Shown piece by piece: positions 43,519-54,065 of a DNA stretch of 64,000 nucleotides. The DNA is from Streptomyces tibetensis. GTDB lineage: Bacteria > Actinomycetota > Actinomycetes > Streptomycetales > Streptomycetaceae. The notes beneath the pieces were generated by a model. That model did not search any database. It was not told the DNA's origin and was given only the letters and a program-made list of their open reading frames with translations. The stretch covers positions 186,001-250,000 of the forward strand of contig NZ_SZVW01000006.1 of the NCBI RefSeq assembly GCF_007655005.1, in the 5' to 3' direction. A program made the translations under genes and the position numbers. The number at the start of each line of letters is the position of its first letter. The stretch's first letter is position 1.

Positions 43519-45762
43519 ATGACCGAAGTCAACACACCGCCGCGCGTCCGGGGCTGGACCCGTTTCGTCACCGCCCGGCCCAGACTGTCGCTGCTGGTGG
43601 CGCTGGTGCTCACCGTGCTCGCGGTCCTGGCCGGCAGCGGCGTCGCCGACCGGCTCGGCGCCGGCGGCTGGGAGGACCCGACCGCCGAGTCCACGTACGC
43701 GACCAAGGCCCTGGAGCGCGAGTTCCCCGGCTCCCAGCCCAACGTCCTGCTCCTGCTCGACGCCGGCGACGCATCGGTCGACGACCCGGCCGTCGCCGCC
43801 GAGGCCGAGCGGCTCACCGAGCGGCTGGCGAGCGAGCGGGGCGTCACCGGCGTCGGCTCCTACTGGCAGTCCGGCACCCCGGCCCTGCGCTCGAAGGACG
43901 GACACGAGGCACTGATCGCCGCCCGCGTCACCGGCGACGAGAAGACCGCCGGCGAGACCCTGGAGCGCATCGCGCCCCACTACCGCGGCGTGCACGGCCC
44001 GGCGGAGGTCACGGTCGGCGGCCCGGTCGCCGTGCGGCACGAGATGCAGACGATCATCCAGGAGGACCTGACCCGGGCCGAGCTCATCGCCCTGCCGGTG
44101 ACGCTCGTCCTGCTGGTGATGGTCTTCGGCAGCGCCGTCGCGGCCCTGCTGCCGCTCGGCATCGGCATCGTCGCCATCCTCGGCACCAACGCGATCCTGC
44201 GCGGCCTCACCGAACTCACCGACGTGTCCGTGTTCGCGATCAACCTCACCACGGCCCTCGGACTCGGCCTCGCCATCGACTACGCCCTGTTCATCGTGCG
44301 CCGCTTCCGCGAGGAACTGTCCACGGGCGCCGAACCCGTGACGGCGATCGGCACCACCCTGCGCACAGCGGGCCGCACCGTGCTGTTCTCCGCCCTCACG
44401 GTCGCGGTGTCCCTGGCCGCGATGCTGGTCTTCCCGCAGTACTTCCTGCGCTCCTTCGCCTACGCCGGGATCGCCGTCGTGCTGCTGGCCGCGGCGGCCG
44501 CGCTGATCCTGCTCCCGGCCGCGTTGGTGCTGCTCGGGCACCGGGTCGACTCCTGGGATCTGCGCCGCGTGTTCCGGCGGGGCCGCCGGCCGAATCCGGC
44601 CGGGGAAGAGGGCAGGGCCTGGGCGCGCACGGCGACCCTCGTCATGCGCCGCGCCCCGTTCTTCGCGCTGGGCACCACAGCCGTCCTCGTCCTGCTCGGA
44701 CTGCCCTTCCTGGGCGTGAGGTTCGGCACCGCGGACGACCGCCAGCTGCCCTCGGCCTCGGAGTCCCATGTCGTGCAGCAGCACATCCGGGAGGGCTTCC
44801 CGGGCAGCCCCGGCGGCGGCCTCGAAGTGCTGGCCGAGGGCCGTGCCACCGAGGCGCAGTACGGCGCCTACAAGGAGCGGATCGCCCGGCTCCCCGATGT
44901 CGCGAGAGTGGACGGGCCGCTGGTGCAGGGCGACTCCGCGTACTTCACGGTGCTGGCGAAGGGGGAGGCGGTCGGCGATCCGGCGCAGCGTCTCGTGGGC
45001 GAACTGCGCGAGGTCCGGGCCCCCTTCGACACCGAGGTGACCGGCACCGCGGCCGTCCTGGTCGACTCCAAGGACGCCATAGGGGAGCGCCTGCCCCTCG
45101 CGGCCGCCTTCATCACGGTCGTCACCCTCCTCCTGGTCTTCCTCCTCACGGGCAGCGTGCTGATTCCGGTCCAGGCGGTCGTGCTGAACGCGCTCAGTCT
45201 GACGGCCATGTTCGGCGCGGTCGTCTGGGTCTTCCAGGACGGCCACCTCTCCGGCCTGCTCGGCTTCACCAGCCCCGGATCCATCGAGACGACCCTGCCG
45301 GTCCTGATGTTCTGCGTGGCCTTCGGCCTGTCCATGGACTACGGAGTGTTCCTGCTCTCCCGCATCAAGGAGGAGTACGACCACACCGGCGACCACGACC
45401 AGGCCGTCCGCCACGGCCTCCAGCGCACCGGCGGGCTGATCTCGGCTGCGGCGGTCATCCTGGCCGTGGTCATGGTCGCGATAGGCACCTCCCGGGTGAC
45501 CAACACCAAGATGCTCGGCCTGGGCATCGCCCTGGCGGTCCTGATGGACGCGATGATCGTCCGCAGCCTTCTGGTCCCCGCGGTCATGCGCCTCACAGGC
45601 CGCGCCACCTGGTGGGCCCCTCGCCCCCTGCGCCGCTTCCACGAACGCTTCGGCCTGACGGAGGGTGAGCCGGCACCGGCGGGGGAGGGGAAACCGGCGG
45701 GGGAGCGAAATCCGGCAGAGGAGGGGGAGCCGGACCGGGACAAGGCCGGGGCCCGGGGCTAG
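43519..45762 (+). CDS. MMPL-family membrane exporter
   Basis: 747-residue RND-type MMPL transporter. Two repeats of one plus five membrane helices frame large outer loops; ALGLGLAIDYALFIVRRFREE and FGLSMDYGVFLLSRIKEEYDH are the conserved proton-relay helices (Asp-Tyr pairs). The C-terminal tail is charged and low complexity (repeats of PAGEG/PAEEG). Family members export lipids, glycolipids or antibiotics; the substrate here is unknown. Controlled by the divergent TetR gene, which suggests an inducing compound. Confidence 0.9.
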   Translation: MTEVNTPPRVRGWTRFVTARPRLSLLVALVLTVLAVLAGSGVADRLGAGGWEDPTAESTYATKALEREFPGSQPNVLLLLDAGDASVDDPAVAAEAERLTERLASERGVTGVGSYWQSGTPALRSKDGHEALIAARVTGDEKTAGETLERIAPHYRGVHGPAEVTVGGPVAVRHEMQTIIQEDLTRAELIALPVTLVLLVMVFGSAVAALLPLGIGIVAILGTNAILRGLTELTDVSVFAINLTTALGLGLAIDYALFIVRRFREELSTGAEPVTAIGTTLRTAGRTVLFSALTVAVSLAAMLVFPQYFLRSFAYAGIAVVLLAAAAALILLPAALVLLGHRVDSWDLRRVFRRGRRPNPAGEEGRAWARTATLVMRRAPFFALGTTAVLVLLGLPFLGVRFGTADDRQLPSASESHVVQQHIREGFPGSPGGGLEVLAEGRATEAQYGAYKERIARLPDVARVDGPLVQGDSAYFTVLAKGEAVGDPAQRLVGELREVRAPFDTEVTGTAAVLVDSKDAIGERLPLAAAFITVVTLLLVFLLTGSVLIPVQAVVLNALSLTAMFGAVVWVFQDGHLSGLLGFTSPGSIETTLPVLMFCVAFGLSMDYGVFLLSRIKEEYDHTGDHDQAVRHGLQRTGGLISAAAVILAVVMVAIGTSRVTNTKMLGLGIALAVLMDAMIVRSLLVPAVMRLTGRATWWAPRPLRRFHERFGLTEGEPAPAGEGKPAGERNPAEEGEPDRDKAGARG

Positions 45763-45770
45763 CGTTCCCC

Positions 45771-45800
45771 CGAGGCGCGACCGACCGAGGCGCGACCGAC
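45771..45800. repeat. Two tandem 15-bp repeats
   Basis: CGAGGCGCGACCGAC occurs twice head-to-tail just after the MMPL stop, followed by further CGACCGACCGAGG-like variants to about 45880. Non-coding. Confidence 0.6.
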
Positions 45801-45913
45801 CAGGGCGCCGGCGGCCGGGGTCGCGACCGACCGAGGCACCCGACCGGAGTGCGAACGACCGGGGCGCGAGGGCGGTCGGCGGTCCCGGACACGAACGGAA
45901 GGCGGGTGGGTCC

Positions 45914-46957
45914 ATGCGGGCCGTGGTGTTCGAGCGGTACGGGGAGACGGCCGAGGTGCGGGAGGTCGCGGACCCGGAGCCCGCGGAACACGGGGTCGTC
46001 GTACGGGTCGAGGCCACCGGCCTGTGCCGCAGCGACTGGCACGGCTGGCAGGGCCACGACCCGGACATCGCCCTGCCGCACGTGCCCGGACACGAACTGG
46101 CCGGGGTCGTCGAGGCCGTAGGCGCCCGGGTGACCGGATGGCGGCCCGGCGACCGGGTTACCGTGCCGTTCATCTGCGCCTGCGGCACCTGCCCGTCCTG
46201 CGCGGCCGGTGACCACCAGGTGTGCGAGCGCCAGACCCAGCCCGGCTTCACCCACTGGGGATCCTTCGCCCAGTACGTGGCGCTGGACCACGCCGACGTG
46301 AACCTCGTGGCGCTGCCCGGGGAGCTGTCCTTCGCGACGGCGGCCTCGCTCGGCTGCCGATTCGCGACGGCGTACCGGGCGGTGGTGCAGCAGGGCCGGA
46401 TCGCGGCAGGGGAATGGGTCGCGGTGCACGGCTGCGGCGGGGTCGGGCTCTCCGCCGTGATGATCGCCGCGGCCTCGGGCGCGCGGGTGGTGGCCGTCGA
46501 CGTGTCGGCCCAGGCACTGGACCTGGCGCGGGAGTTCGGGGCCGCACAGCGCCTGGACGCCACGTCCGTGCCGGACACCGCGGCGGCCGTCCGGGACCTC
46601 ACCGGCGGCGGCGCCCACCTCTCGCTCGACGCCCTCGGCTCACCCGGCACCTGCGCGGCCTCCGTGAACGGCCTGCGCCGCCGCGGCCGGCACGTCCAGG
46701 TCGGCCTGCTGCCCTCGCCGGACGGCACGACACCCGTGCCGATGGCCCGCGCGATCGCCCTGGAGCTCGAACTCCTCGGCAGCCACGGCATGGCCGCGCA
46801 CAGCTACCCGCCCATGCTGGAACTGGTCCGCAGCGGCGTGCTGCGCCCCGACCTGCTGGTGACGTCGACGATCACGCTGGAGGAGGTCCCGGCCGCGCTG
46901 GCAGGGATGGGGACGGCGCCGGGGGCGGGGGCGACGGTCATCGTGCCGTGGAGCTGA
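45914..46957 (+). CDS. Zinc-dependent alcohol dehydrogenase (MDR family)
   Basis: 347-residue medium-chain dehydrogenase. Catalytic zinc: Cys in TGLCRSDWHGW, and His-Glu in PGHELAG. Structural zinc: CACGTCPSCAAGDHQVC, four Cys. NAD(P) site: VHGCGGVGLSAVMIAAASGA. Length and all ligands are normal for the family, so an active alcohol or polyol dehydrogenase is expected; substrate unknown. ATG at 45914 has only a weak GGTGGG. Convergent with the small HTH gene. Confidence 0.88.
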   Translation: MRAVVFERYGETAEVREVADPEPAEHGVVVRVEATGLCRSDWHGWQGHDPDIALPHVPGHELAGVVEAVGARVTGWRPGDRVTVPFICACGTCPSCAAGDHQVCERQTQPGFTHWGSFAQYVALDHADVNLVALPGELSFATAASLGCRFATAYRAVVQQGRIAAGEWVAVHGCGGVGLSAVMIAAASGARVVAVDVSAQALDLAREFGAAQRLDATSVPDTAAAVRDLTGGGAHLSLDALGSPGTCAASVNGLRRRGRHVQVGLLPSPDGTTPVPMARAIALELELLGSHGMAAHSYPPMLELVRSGVLRPDLLVTSTITLEEVPAALAGMGTAPGAGATVIVPWS

Positions 46958-46985
46958 CGGGGAGTTGACGCTCCGGCGGACGACC

Positions 46986-47009
46986 GTGCCCCACGCGACG
47001 GTGGGGCAC
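46986..47009. terminator. Bidirectional stem-loop terminator
   Basis: GTGCCCCAC (46986-46994) and GTGGGGCAC (47001-47009), perfect 9-bp arms and 6-nt loop, between convergent genes. Confidence 0.7.
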
Positions 47010-47026
47010 GAGGCGGAGGGATCGGG

Positions 47027-47227
47027 TCAGTCGGTTCTTCGGCCGCGGTTGCCCGGCCTGGAGGCGACCCAGGCCCGGACCGTGTCGGCGTACCAGTAGG
47101 GCTTGCCGCCCTCGACATGGTCGGGCGGGGGCAGCAGCCCGTGTTTGCGATAGGACCGCACGGTGTCCGGCTGCACCCGGATGTGCGCCGCGATCTCCTT
47201 GTAGGACCAGAGTCTTCGGTCGGTCAT
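47027..47227 (-). CDS. Small HTH_17/MerR-like DNA-binding protein
   Basis: 66-residue winged-helix protein: LWSYKEIAAHIRVQPDTVRSYRKHGLLP is a MerR/excisionase-type helix-turn-helix, then PYWYADTVRAWVASRPG. There is no effector domain. Start at 47227 has GGGGAGGTG upstream. Such proteins act as excisionase-like or simple regulators; it is divergent from the inositol operon about 450 bases away, so control of that operon is possible but not shown. Confidence 0.7.
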   Translation of the reverse strand: MTDRRLWSYKEIAAHIRVQPDTVRSYRKHGLLPPPDHVEGGKPYWYADTVRAWVASRPGNRGRRTD

Positions 47228-47602
47228 GACGTGCACCTCCCCGCGCGCACCGCGGCGGCGGCCGTGGACGGCCGTCCGGGGGAGCCGGGCGCTGCGCTGG
47301 CGATCAACAAGCCTGTGTCCGGTCAACGACACCCGGCGAGACCGGGCAGGGCCTGTGCGCCGGGTGTGACGGAAGACCCGCGTACACGCGACATGTGTGA
47401 CAGGGGAGGGGCGTTTGTGACACAGCCGGGGCAAAGGCGCGCGCCGGTGCGGCGGCGGGGTGTCTTGACGCTTCACCCGGATCCGATCGCCGGCCGACCG
47501 GAGAGGCGGGCGGGGACGGGAGGTTGAAGACTCGGAACGGTGTGGACGCGGATGCGGCTGGGGCGCCGCCATGGGGAAAGCGCTGTCATGATCTGGTCCG
47601 AA

Positions 47603-47612
47603 TGTCCGGACA
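47603..47612. promoter_or_regulatory. TGTCCGGACA palindrome at the iol promoter
   Basis: Perfect 10-bp palindrome five bases before the -35 hexamer; a plausible regulator site for the inositol operon. Confidence 0.45.
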
Positions 47613-47617
47613 AAACA

Positions 47618-47646
47618 TTGACAGGGCGTCGAGAGGGGACTACAAA
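47618..47646 (+). promoter_or_regulatory. Promoter of the inositol operon
   Basis: TTGACA (47618-47623), a 17-base spacer and TACAAA (47641-47646): an almost ideal housekeeping sigma promoter, ending 32 bases before iolC. Confidence 0.75.
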
Positions 47647-47678
47647 ACCGGGGAGAGCCGAGCATCGAGGGGACACCG

Positions 47679-48629
47679 ATGACGTACGACCTGATCACCA
47701 TGGGGCGGATCGGAGTGGATCTGTATCCGCTGCAGACCGGTGTCCCGCTGCCGCAGGTCACGTCCTTCGGCAAGTTCCTCGGCGGTTCGGCGAGCAACGT
47801 CGCGGTCGCGGCGGCCCGTCTGGGGCGGCGGACGGCGGTGATCACCCGTACCGGCGACGACCCCTTCGGCACCTATCTCCACCAGGCCCTGAAGGACTTC
47901 GGCGTGGACGACCGCTGGGTCACCCCGGTACCCGGCCTGCCCACCCCGGTCACCTTCTGCGAGGTCTTCCCGCCGGACGACTTCCCGCTGTACTTCTACC
48001 GCCGGCCCAAGGCCCCCGACCTGGAGATCGACGCCCACGAGCTCGACCTCGACGCCGTCCGTGACACCCGGGTCTTCTGGGTCACGGGCACGGGCCTGAG
48101 CGAGGAGCCCAGCCGTACGGCGACCCTCGCGGCCCTCGCCCACCGCGCCAAGTCCGGCACGACGGTCTTCGACCTCGACTGGCGCCCGATGTTCTGGACC
48201 GACCCCGACGCGGCCCGCCCCTTCTACGCGGAGGCCCTGCGGCACACCACCGTCGCCGTCGGCAACCTCGACGAGGTGGAGGTCGCCACGGGCGTGCGCG
48301 AACCCCACGCCGCCGCCCGTGCCCTGCTCGACGCGGGCGTCGAACTCGCCGTCGTCAAGCAGGGCCCCAAGGGCGTCCTCGCGGTGAACAGCGCCGGCGA
48401 GAGCGCCGAGGTCCCGCCGCTGCCGGTGAACGTCCTCAACGGCCTCGGCGCCGGAGACGCCTTCGGCGGCTCCCTCGTCCACGGCCTGCTGGCCGGCTGG
48501 GACCTGGAGAAGACCATGCGGCACGCCAACGCCGCCGGGGCCATCGTCGCCTCCCGCCTGGAGTGCTCCTCCGCGATGCCCACCCCGGACGAGATCGAGG
48601 CGGCCGTCACCGCGGGGGCCGTCCGGTGA
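47679..48629 (+). CDS. iolC: 5-Dehydro-2-deoxygluconokinase
   Basis: 316-residue PfkB kinase of inositol catabolism, phosphorylating 5-dehydro-2-deoxygluconate. Features: TMGRIGVDLYPLQTGVPL, FLGGSASNVAVAAARLG and NGLGAGDAFGGSLVHGLL (catalytic Asp). GAGGGGACACC precedes the ATG. The iol genes downstream give the specific assignment; the PfkB family alone would not. It overlaps the next gene by four bases. Confidence 0.9.
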   Translation: MTYDLITMGRIGVDLYPLQTGVPLPQVTSFGKFLGGSASNVAVAAARLGRRTAVITRTGDDPFGTYLHQALKDFGVDDRWVTPVPGLPTPVTFCEVFPPDDFPLYFYRRPKAPDLEIDAHELDLDAVRDTRVFWVTGTGLSEEPSRTATLAALAHRAKSGTTVFDLDWRPMFWTDPDAARPFYAEALRHTTVAVGNLDEVEVATGVREPHAAARALLDAGVELAVVKQGPKGVLAVNSAGESAEVPPLPVNVLNGLGAGDAFGGSLVHGLLAGWDLEKTMRHANAAGAIVASRLECSSAMPTPDEIEAAVTAGAVR

Positions 48630-49516
48630 CCGTCGACATCTCCGAGCTCGTCGACCTGCGCAGCCACCGCCCGGAGGCGATCGCCGAGGCCGCCGCCCGC
48701 CGCACCCGCCGGCCGCTGCTGAACACGAGCGGCCGCCTGATGATCATCGCGGCCGACCATCCGGCCCGCGGTGCCCTCGCCGCCGGCGGCCGCAGCATGG
48801 CCATGGCCAACCGCGCCGACCTCCTCGAACGCCTCTGCCTGGCCCTGTCCCGCCCGGGCGTCGACGGCGTCCTCGCCACCGCCGACATCCTCGACGACCT
48901 GCTCCTGCTCGGCGCCCTCGACGGCAAGGTCGTCCTCGGCTCGATGAACCGCGGCGGCCTCCAGGGCGCGCGCTTCGAACTCGACGACCGTTTCACCGGC
49001 CACCGCCCCGAGGACATCGAGCGCCTGGGCTTCGACGCCGGCAAGCTGCTCCTGCGCATCGACTACGACGACCCGGGCTCCCTCACCACGATGGAGTCCA
49101 CCGCCCGCGCGATCGACGACATGGCCGCGCGTCGACTCCCCGTCTTCGTCGAGCCGTTCCTCAGCCACCGCACCCCCGAGGGCAAGGTCAGGAACGACCT
49201 CTCCGCCGAGGCCGTCACCAAGTCGATCGCCATCGCCTCCGGCCTGGGCGGCAGTTCCGCCTACACCTGGCTGAAGGTGCCGGTCACCGAGAACCCCGAC
49301 GACATGGCCGAGGTCATGGCGACCTCCACCCTGCCCGCCGTACTGCTCGGCGGGGAGATCGGGGGCTCCGCCGAGGAGCAGGCCGGGGCGTACGAGAAGT
49401 GGCGCGGCGCCCTGCGACTGCCCACCGTGCGAGGGCTGGTGGTCGGCCGCTCGCTGCTGTATCCGGCGGACGGCGATGTGGCCGCCGCCGTGGACACCGC
49501 CGTCGGACTGCTGTGA
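48626..49516 (+). CDS. Cgl0159-type aldolase of inositol catabolism
   Basis: 296-residue (beta/alpha)8 protein of the Cgl0159/deoxyribose-phosphate aldolase-like group found in actinobacterial iol operons, where it probably does the IolJ step: cleaving 5-dehydro-2-deoxygluconate 6-phosphate to malonate semialdehyde and dihydroxyacetone phosphate. MIIAADHPARG, YTWLKVPV (candidate Schiff-base Lys) and PAVLLGGEIGG are barrel strand ends. GTG at 48626 is coupled to iolC by overlap. Confidence 0.82.
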   Translation: MTVDISELVDLRSHRPEAIAEAAARRTRRPLLNTSGRLMIIAADHPARGALAAGGRSMAMANRADLLERLCLALSRPGVDGVLATADILDDLLLLGALDGKVVLGSMNRGGLQGARFELDDRFTGHRPEDIERLGFDAGKLLLRIDYDDPGSLTTMESTARAIDDMAARRLPVFVEPFLSHRTPEGKVRNDLSAEAVTKSIAIASGLGGSSAYTWLKVPVTENPDDMAEVMATSTLPAVLLGGEIGGSAEEQAGAYEKWRGALRLPTVRGLVVGRSLLYPADGDVAAAVDTAVGLL

Positions 49517-49526
49517 GGGCTGCGTC

Positions 49527-49820
49527 ATGACCACCCACACCTTCACCACGGTCGACGGCACGCAAGACCGAGGGTTCCCTCTTCCGGGCGGCGCCGCGGA
49601 AGTCCGGCAGTTCCCTCCCCCGGGCAGGTCCCGGGCCCAGATCGCCTCCGGCGCGGGAAGCCGCTTTGCTTTGGCAGGAGCGAAGTGCGAGCGACAACTC
49701 CCCGCCCGCTACGGCCCCGCGCCGGAGGTCTCCCGGACGAGGCGTACCCGGCCTCGCCCTGTGAACGCTCGGTGCGGGCGTCGCGTATCCGTGACCACCC
49801 AGAGGGAGGGACACCGATGA
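49527..49820 (+). pseudogene. iolB: iolB remnant (5-deoxyglucuronate isomerase)
   Basis: At the position where iolB stands in other actinobacterial iol operons, only a short piece is recognisable: codons from 49632 to 49730 read RAQIASGAGSRFALAGAKC, then ERQLPARYGPAPEV, which match the internal IolB strand region. The frame runs from an ATG at 49527 to 49820 but lacks the cupin metal-binding half and the C-terminal half of a normal protein of about 290 residues. It therefore looks like a deletion product, probably non-functional. Confidence 0.7.
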
Positions 49821-51700
49821 CCTCGACGACGCGGCTGACGGTCGCACAGGCGCTCGTGCGCTTCCTGTCCGCCCAGTACACCGAACGCGACGGCGTCCGG
49901 CAGCGGCTCATCGGCGCCACCTGGGGCATCTTCGGCCACGGCAACGTGGCCGGCATCGGCCAGGCCCTCCTCGAACACGCCGAGGAGATGCCCTACCACC
50001 AGGGCCGCAACGAACAGGCCATGGTGCACGCGGCGGTCGGCTACGCCCGCCAGTCCGGCCGTCTGTCCACGCACGCGGTGACGACGTCCATCGGCCCGGG
50101 CGCCACCAACCTCGTCACCGGCGCCGCCCTCGCGACCATCAACCACCTCCCGGTGCTGCTCCTGCCCGGCGACGTCTTCGCGACCCGGCCCGCCGACCCG
50201 GTCCTGCAGCAGCTCGAAGTGCCCTACGCGGGCGACGTGTCGGTCAACGACTGCCTGCGCCCGGTGTCGAAGTACTTCGACCGGATCACCCGGCCCGAAG
50301 CCCTCATCCCCTCCGCGCTGAACGCGATGCGCGTCCTCACCGACCCCGTCGAGACCGGCGCCGTCACCCTCGCCCTGCCCCAGGACGTGCAGGCCGAGGC
50401 GTACGACTGGCCGGAGGAGTTCTTCGCCGAGCGCGTCTGGACCGTGCGGCGGCCCGGCGCCGACCCGACGGAACTGGCCGAGGCGGTACGGATCATCCGC
50501 TCGGCGAAGAGGCCCCTGGTCATCGCGGGCGGCGGCGTCCACCACAGCCGCGCCGAGGAGGCCCTCGCCGAGTTCGCCGGGACGACCGGCATCCCGGTCG
50601 CCTCCACCCAGGCGGGCAAGGGCTCCCTGCGCCACGACCACGCCCAGGACGTCGGCGGCGTCGGCCACACCGGCACCGCCACCGCGGACGAACTCGCCCG
50701 CACCGCCGACCTGGTGATCGGCGTCGGCACCCGCTACACCGACTTCACCACCGCCTCCGGCACGCTGTTCGGCAACCCGGACGTCCGCTTCCTCAACCTC
50801 AACATCGCGCCCTTCGACGGTCACAAGCTCGCCGGGCAGCCCTTGGTCGCGGACGCCCGCAGCGGCCTGCAGGAGCTCACCGACGCCCTCCGGCTGCACG
50901 CGTACCGGGTCGCCGGCACCTACGCCACCGAGTACACCGAGGACAAGGAACGCTGGGAGCAGCGCGTCGACGCCTGCTACGAGGTGGACGAACCCGACAC
51001 CCGTCCGACCCAGCCCCAGGTCATCGGCGCCCTGGACGAGATCGCCGACGCCTCGGACATCCTGATCAACGCCGCCGGCTCCCTCCCCGGCGACCTGCAC
51101 AAACTGTGGCGGACCCGGTCGCCCGACCAGTACCACCTGGAGTACGGCTACTCCTGCATGGGCTACGAGATACCGGCCGCCATCGGCGTCAAGATGGCCG
51201 CCCCGGACCGGCCCGTGTGGGCGCTGGTCGGCGACGGCACGTACCTGATGATGCCGACGGAGATCGTGACGGCCGTGCAGGAGGGCATCGCGATCAAGGT
51301 CCTGCTCATCCAGAACCACGGCTACGCGTCCATCGGCGGCCTTTCGGAGTCGGTGGGCGGCGAGCGGTTCGGCACCGCCTACCGCTTCCCGGCCGAGGAC
51401 GGCTCGTACAGCGGGGCGCCGCTGCCCGTCGACCTCGCCGCCAACGCGGCCAGCCTCGGCATGCGCGTCCTGCGTGCGAAGACCGTCCGGGACCTGCGGG
51501 AGGCCCTCGCCGAGGCCCGGGCGGCCGACACTCCCACATGTGTCTACGTCGAGACCCAAACGGCAGACACAGTGTCGGGCGCGCCTCCCGCGCAGGCCTG
51601 GTGGGATGTACCCGTGGCCGAGACCGCGACACGGCCGTCCGCGGTCAAGGCACGTGAGCTGTACGAACGGCACGTCTCCACCCGACGCCGCCATCTGTGA
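49817..51700 (+). CDS. iolD: 3D-(3,5/4)-trihydroxycyclohexane-1,2-dione hydrolase
   Basis: 627-residue ThDP-dependent enzyme that opens the inositol-derived ring to 5-deoxyglucuronate. It has the three acetolactate synthase-like domains: YHQGRNEQAMVHAAVGYARQ (Glu activating ThDP), a central domain ending FLNLNIAPFDGHKL, and the ThDP/Mg motif VGDGTYLMM with later NHGYASIGGL. The ATG at 49817 follows GAGGGAGGG. Length is typical. It feeds IolB, whose local gene is decayed. Confidence 0.95.
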   Translation: MTSTTRLTVAQALVRFLSAQYTERDGVRQRLIGATWGIFGHGNVAGIGQALLEHAEEMPYHQGRNEQAMVHAAVGYARQSGRLSTHAVTTSIGPGATNLVTGAALATINHLPVLLLPGDVFATRPADPVLQQLEVPYAGDVSVNDCLRPVSKYFDRITRPEALIPSALNAMRVLTDPVETGAVTLALPQDVQAEAYDWPEEFFAERVWTVRRPGADPTELAEAVRIIRSAKRPLVIAGGGVHHSRAEEALAEFAGTTGIPVASTQAGKGSLRHDHAQDVGGVGHTGTATADELARTADLVIGVGTRYTDFTTASGTLFGNPDVRFLNLNIAPFDGHKLAGQPLVADARSGLQELTDALRLHAYRVAGTYATEYTEDKERWEQRVDACYEVDEPDTRPTQPQVIGALDEIADASDILINAAGSLPGDLHKLWRTRSPDQYHLEYGYSCMGYEIPAAIGVKMAAPDRPVWALVGDGTYLMMPTEIVTAVQEGIAIKVLLIQNHGYASIGGLSESVGGERFGTAYRFPAEDGSYSGAPLPVDLAANAASLGMRVLRAKTVRDLREALAEARAADTPTCVYVETQTADTVSGAPPAQAWWDVPVAETATRPSAVKARELYERHVSTRRRHL

Positions 51701-51714
51701 AGGAGTTCCCGGCC

Positions 51715-53217
<1,503 letters not shown>

Positions 53218-53233
53218 CCGCTACCGGCCACTC

Positions 53234-53261
53234 CTCCATGGGCGAGCGCTCGCCCATGGAG
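53234..53261. promoter_or_regulatory. 28-bp perfect palindrome overlapping a ribosome binding site
   Basis: Every base from 53234 to 53261 pairs symmetrically about 53247/53248 (core GAGCGCTC). The right arm ends in GGAG, the ribosome binding site of the GPP34 gene. It may be an operator, a terminator for the iol operon, or an RNA hairpin masking translation. Confidence 0.6.
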
Positions 53262-53270
53262 ACTGTGGAC

Positions 53271-53963
53271 ATGCACACACCGACGCAACCCCCCACGGAA
53301 ACCCCCACGACCCTGGGCGAGCAGCTCCTGCTCCTCTCGTTGGACGACGAGTCCGGCGCCGCGAAGGAGTCGGCGAAGGTGGCGCCGGCGATATCCGCTG
53401 CCTTACTGGTGGAGCTGGCGCTGGCCGGCCGGATCGATGTGACCGACGACAAGGTGACGGTCGTCGATGCCACGCCGCTGGGCGAACCCGCCCTGGACGC
53501 GGCACTCGCCGACATCGCCGGCAGGGACAAGCCGGGCAGGACCAGGGACTGGATCACCCGGCTGAAGACGGACGCGGCGGCCTGGGCGAACCGGGGCCTG
53601 ATCGAGAAGGGACTGGTCCGGGAGGAGAAGAAGAAGGTGCTCGGCCTCTTCTCCGTGCGTCGCTATCCCGAGGCGGACGGTTCGGCGGAGGCGGCGGTAC
53701 GGCAGCGGCTCGACGAGGTCGTCCTTCGAGGAGCGGCGCCGGACGAGCGTACGGCGTGTTTGGTGGCCCTGCTGCACGGCGCGAAGCTGCACCGGCTGGC
53801 CTTCCCGGACGCCGACGCGCGTGAGGTCGGGGCGGCGATGGAGGCTCTCTCCGAGGCCCAGTGGTCCGCGACGGCCGTGCGGCACGTCGTACGGGCGGCC
53901 GAGGAGGGGCTGGCGGTGATCGTCGCCGTGACGGTGACGACGACGATCGTCGCCGGCAGCTGA
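53271..53963 (+). CDS. GPP34 (GOLPH3-like) family protein
   Basis: 230-residue GPP34 domain protein. TLGEQLLLLSLDDESGAAKE is the conserved N-terminal motif; later come LALAGRID, WANRGLIEKGLV and the LVALLHGAKLHRL helix. In eukaryotes this fold binds phosphatidylinositol 4-phosphate; bacterial roles are unclear, although the family is common in Streptomyces. ATG at 53271 is nine bases after GGAG, which lies in the arm of a 28-bp palindrome. Ends at a strong terminator. Confidence 0.85.
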   Translation: MHTPTQPPTETPTTLGEQLLLLSLDDESGAAKESAKVAPAISAALLVELALAGRIDVTDDKVTVVDATPLGEPALDAALADIAGRDKPGRTRDWITRLKTDAAAWANRGLIEKGLVREEKKKVLGLFSVRRYPEADGSAEAAVRQRLDEVVLRGAAPDERTACLVALLHGAKLHRLAFPDADAREVGAAMEALSEAQWSATAVRHVVRAAEEGLAVIVAVTVTTTIVAGS

Positions 53964-54000
53964 CCTCGGCGGTCCGCCCGGAGCCCGCGGCCGGCAGCAG

Positions 54001-54033
54001 CAGGCCCCTCCCCGGCCTCCGGGGAGGGGCCTG
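54001..54033. terminator. Bidirectional 15-bp stem-loop
   Basis: CAGGCCCCTCCCCGG (54001-54015) and its exact complement at 54019-54033 with a 3-base loop, between GPP34 and the end of the RiPP cluster's minus-strand operon. Confidence 0.85.
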
Positions 54034-54065
54034 CGCGGCTCCGGACCGTCGACGGCCCGTCTCGT

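Larger units (their letters stand above)
47228..47678. other. Leader region of the inositol operon
   Basis: 451 bases without a gene. The right end carries the iol promoter and a TGTCCGGACA palindrome; the left part has TGTGACA-like direct elements (about 47395-47425) and nothing else recognisable. Confidence 0.5.

Noticed and set aside
43378..46791. A minus-strand open frame of over 1100 codons
   Set aside because: Antisense to the MMPL and alcohol dehydrogenase genes, which carry clear family motifs; high GC alone keeps the frame open.
49527..49820. A novel small protein gene between the aldolase and iolD
   Set aside because: The frame is open, but its only recognisable part is an internal IolB segment, so a remnant explains it better than a new gene.
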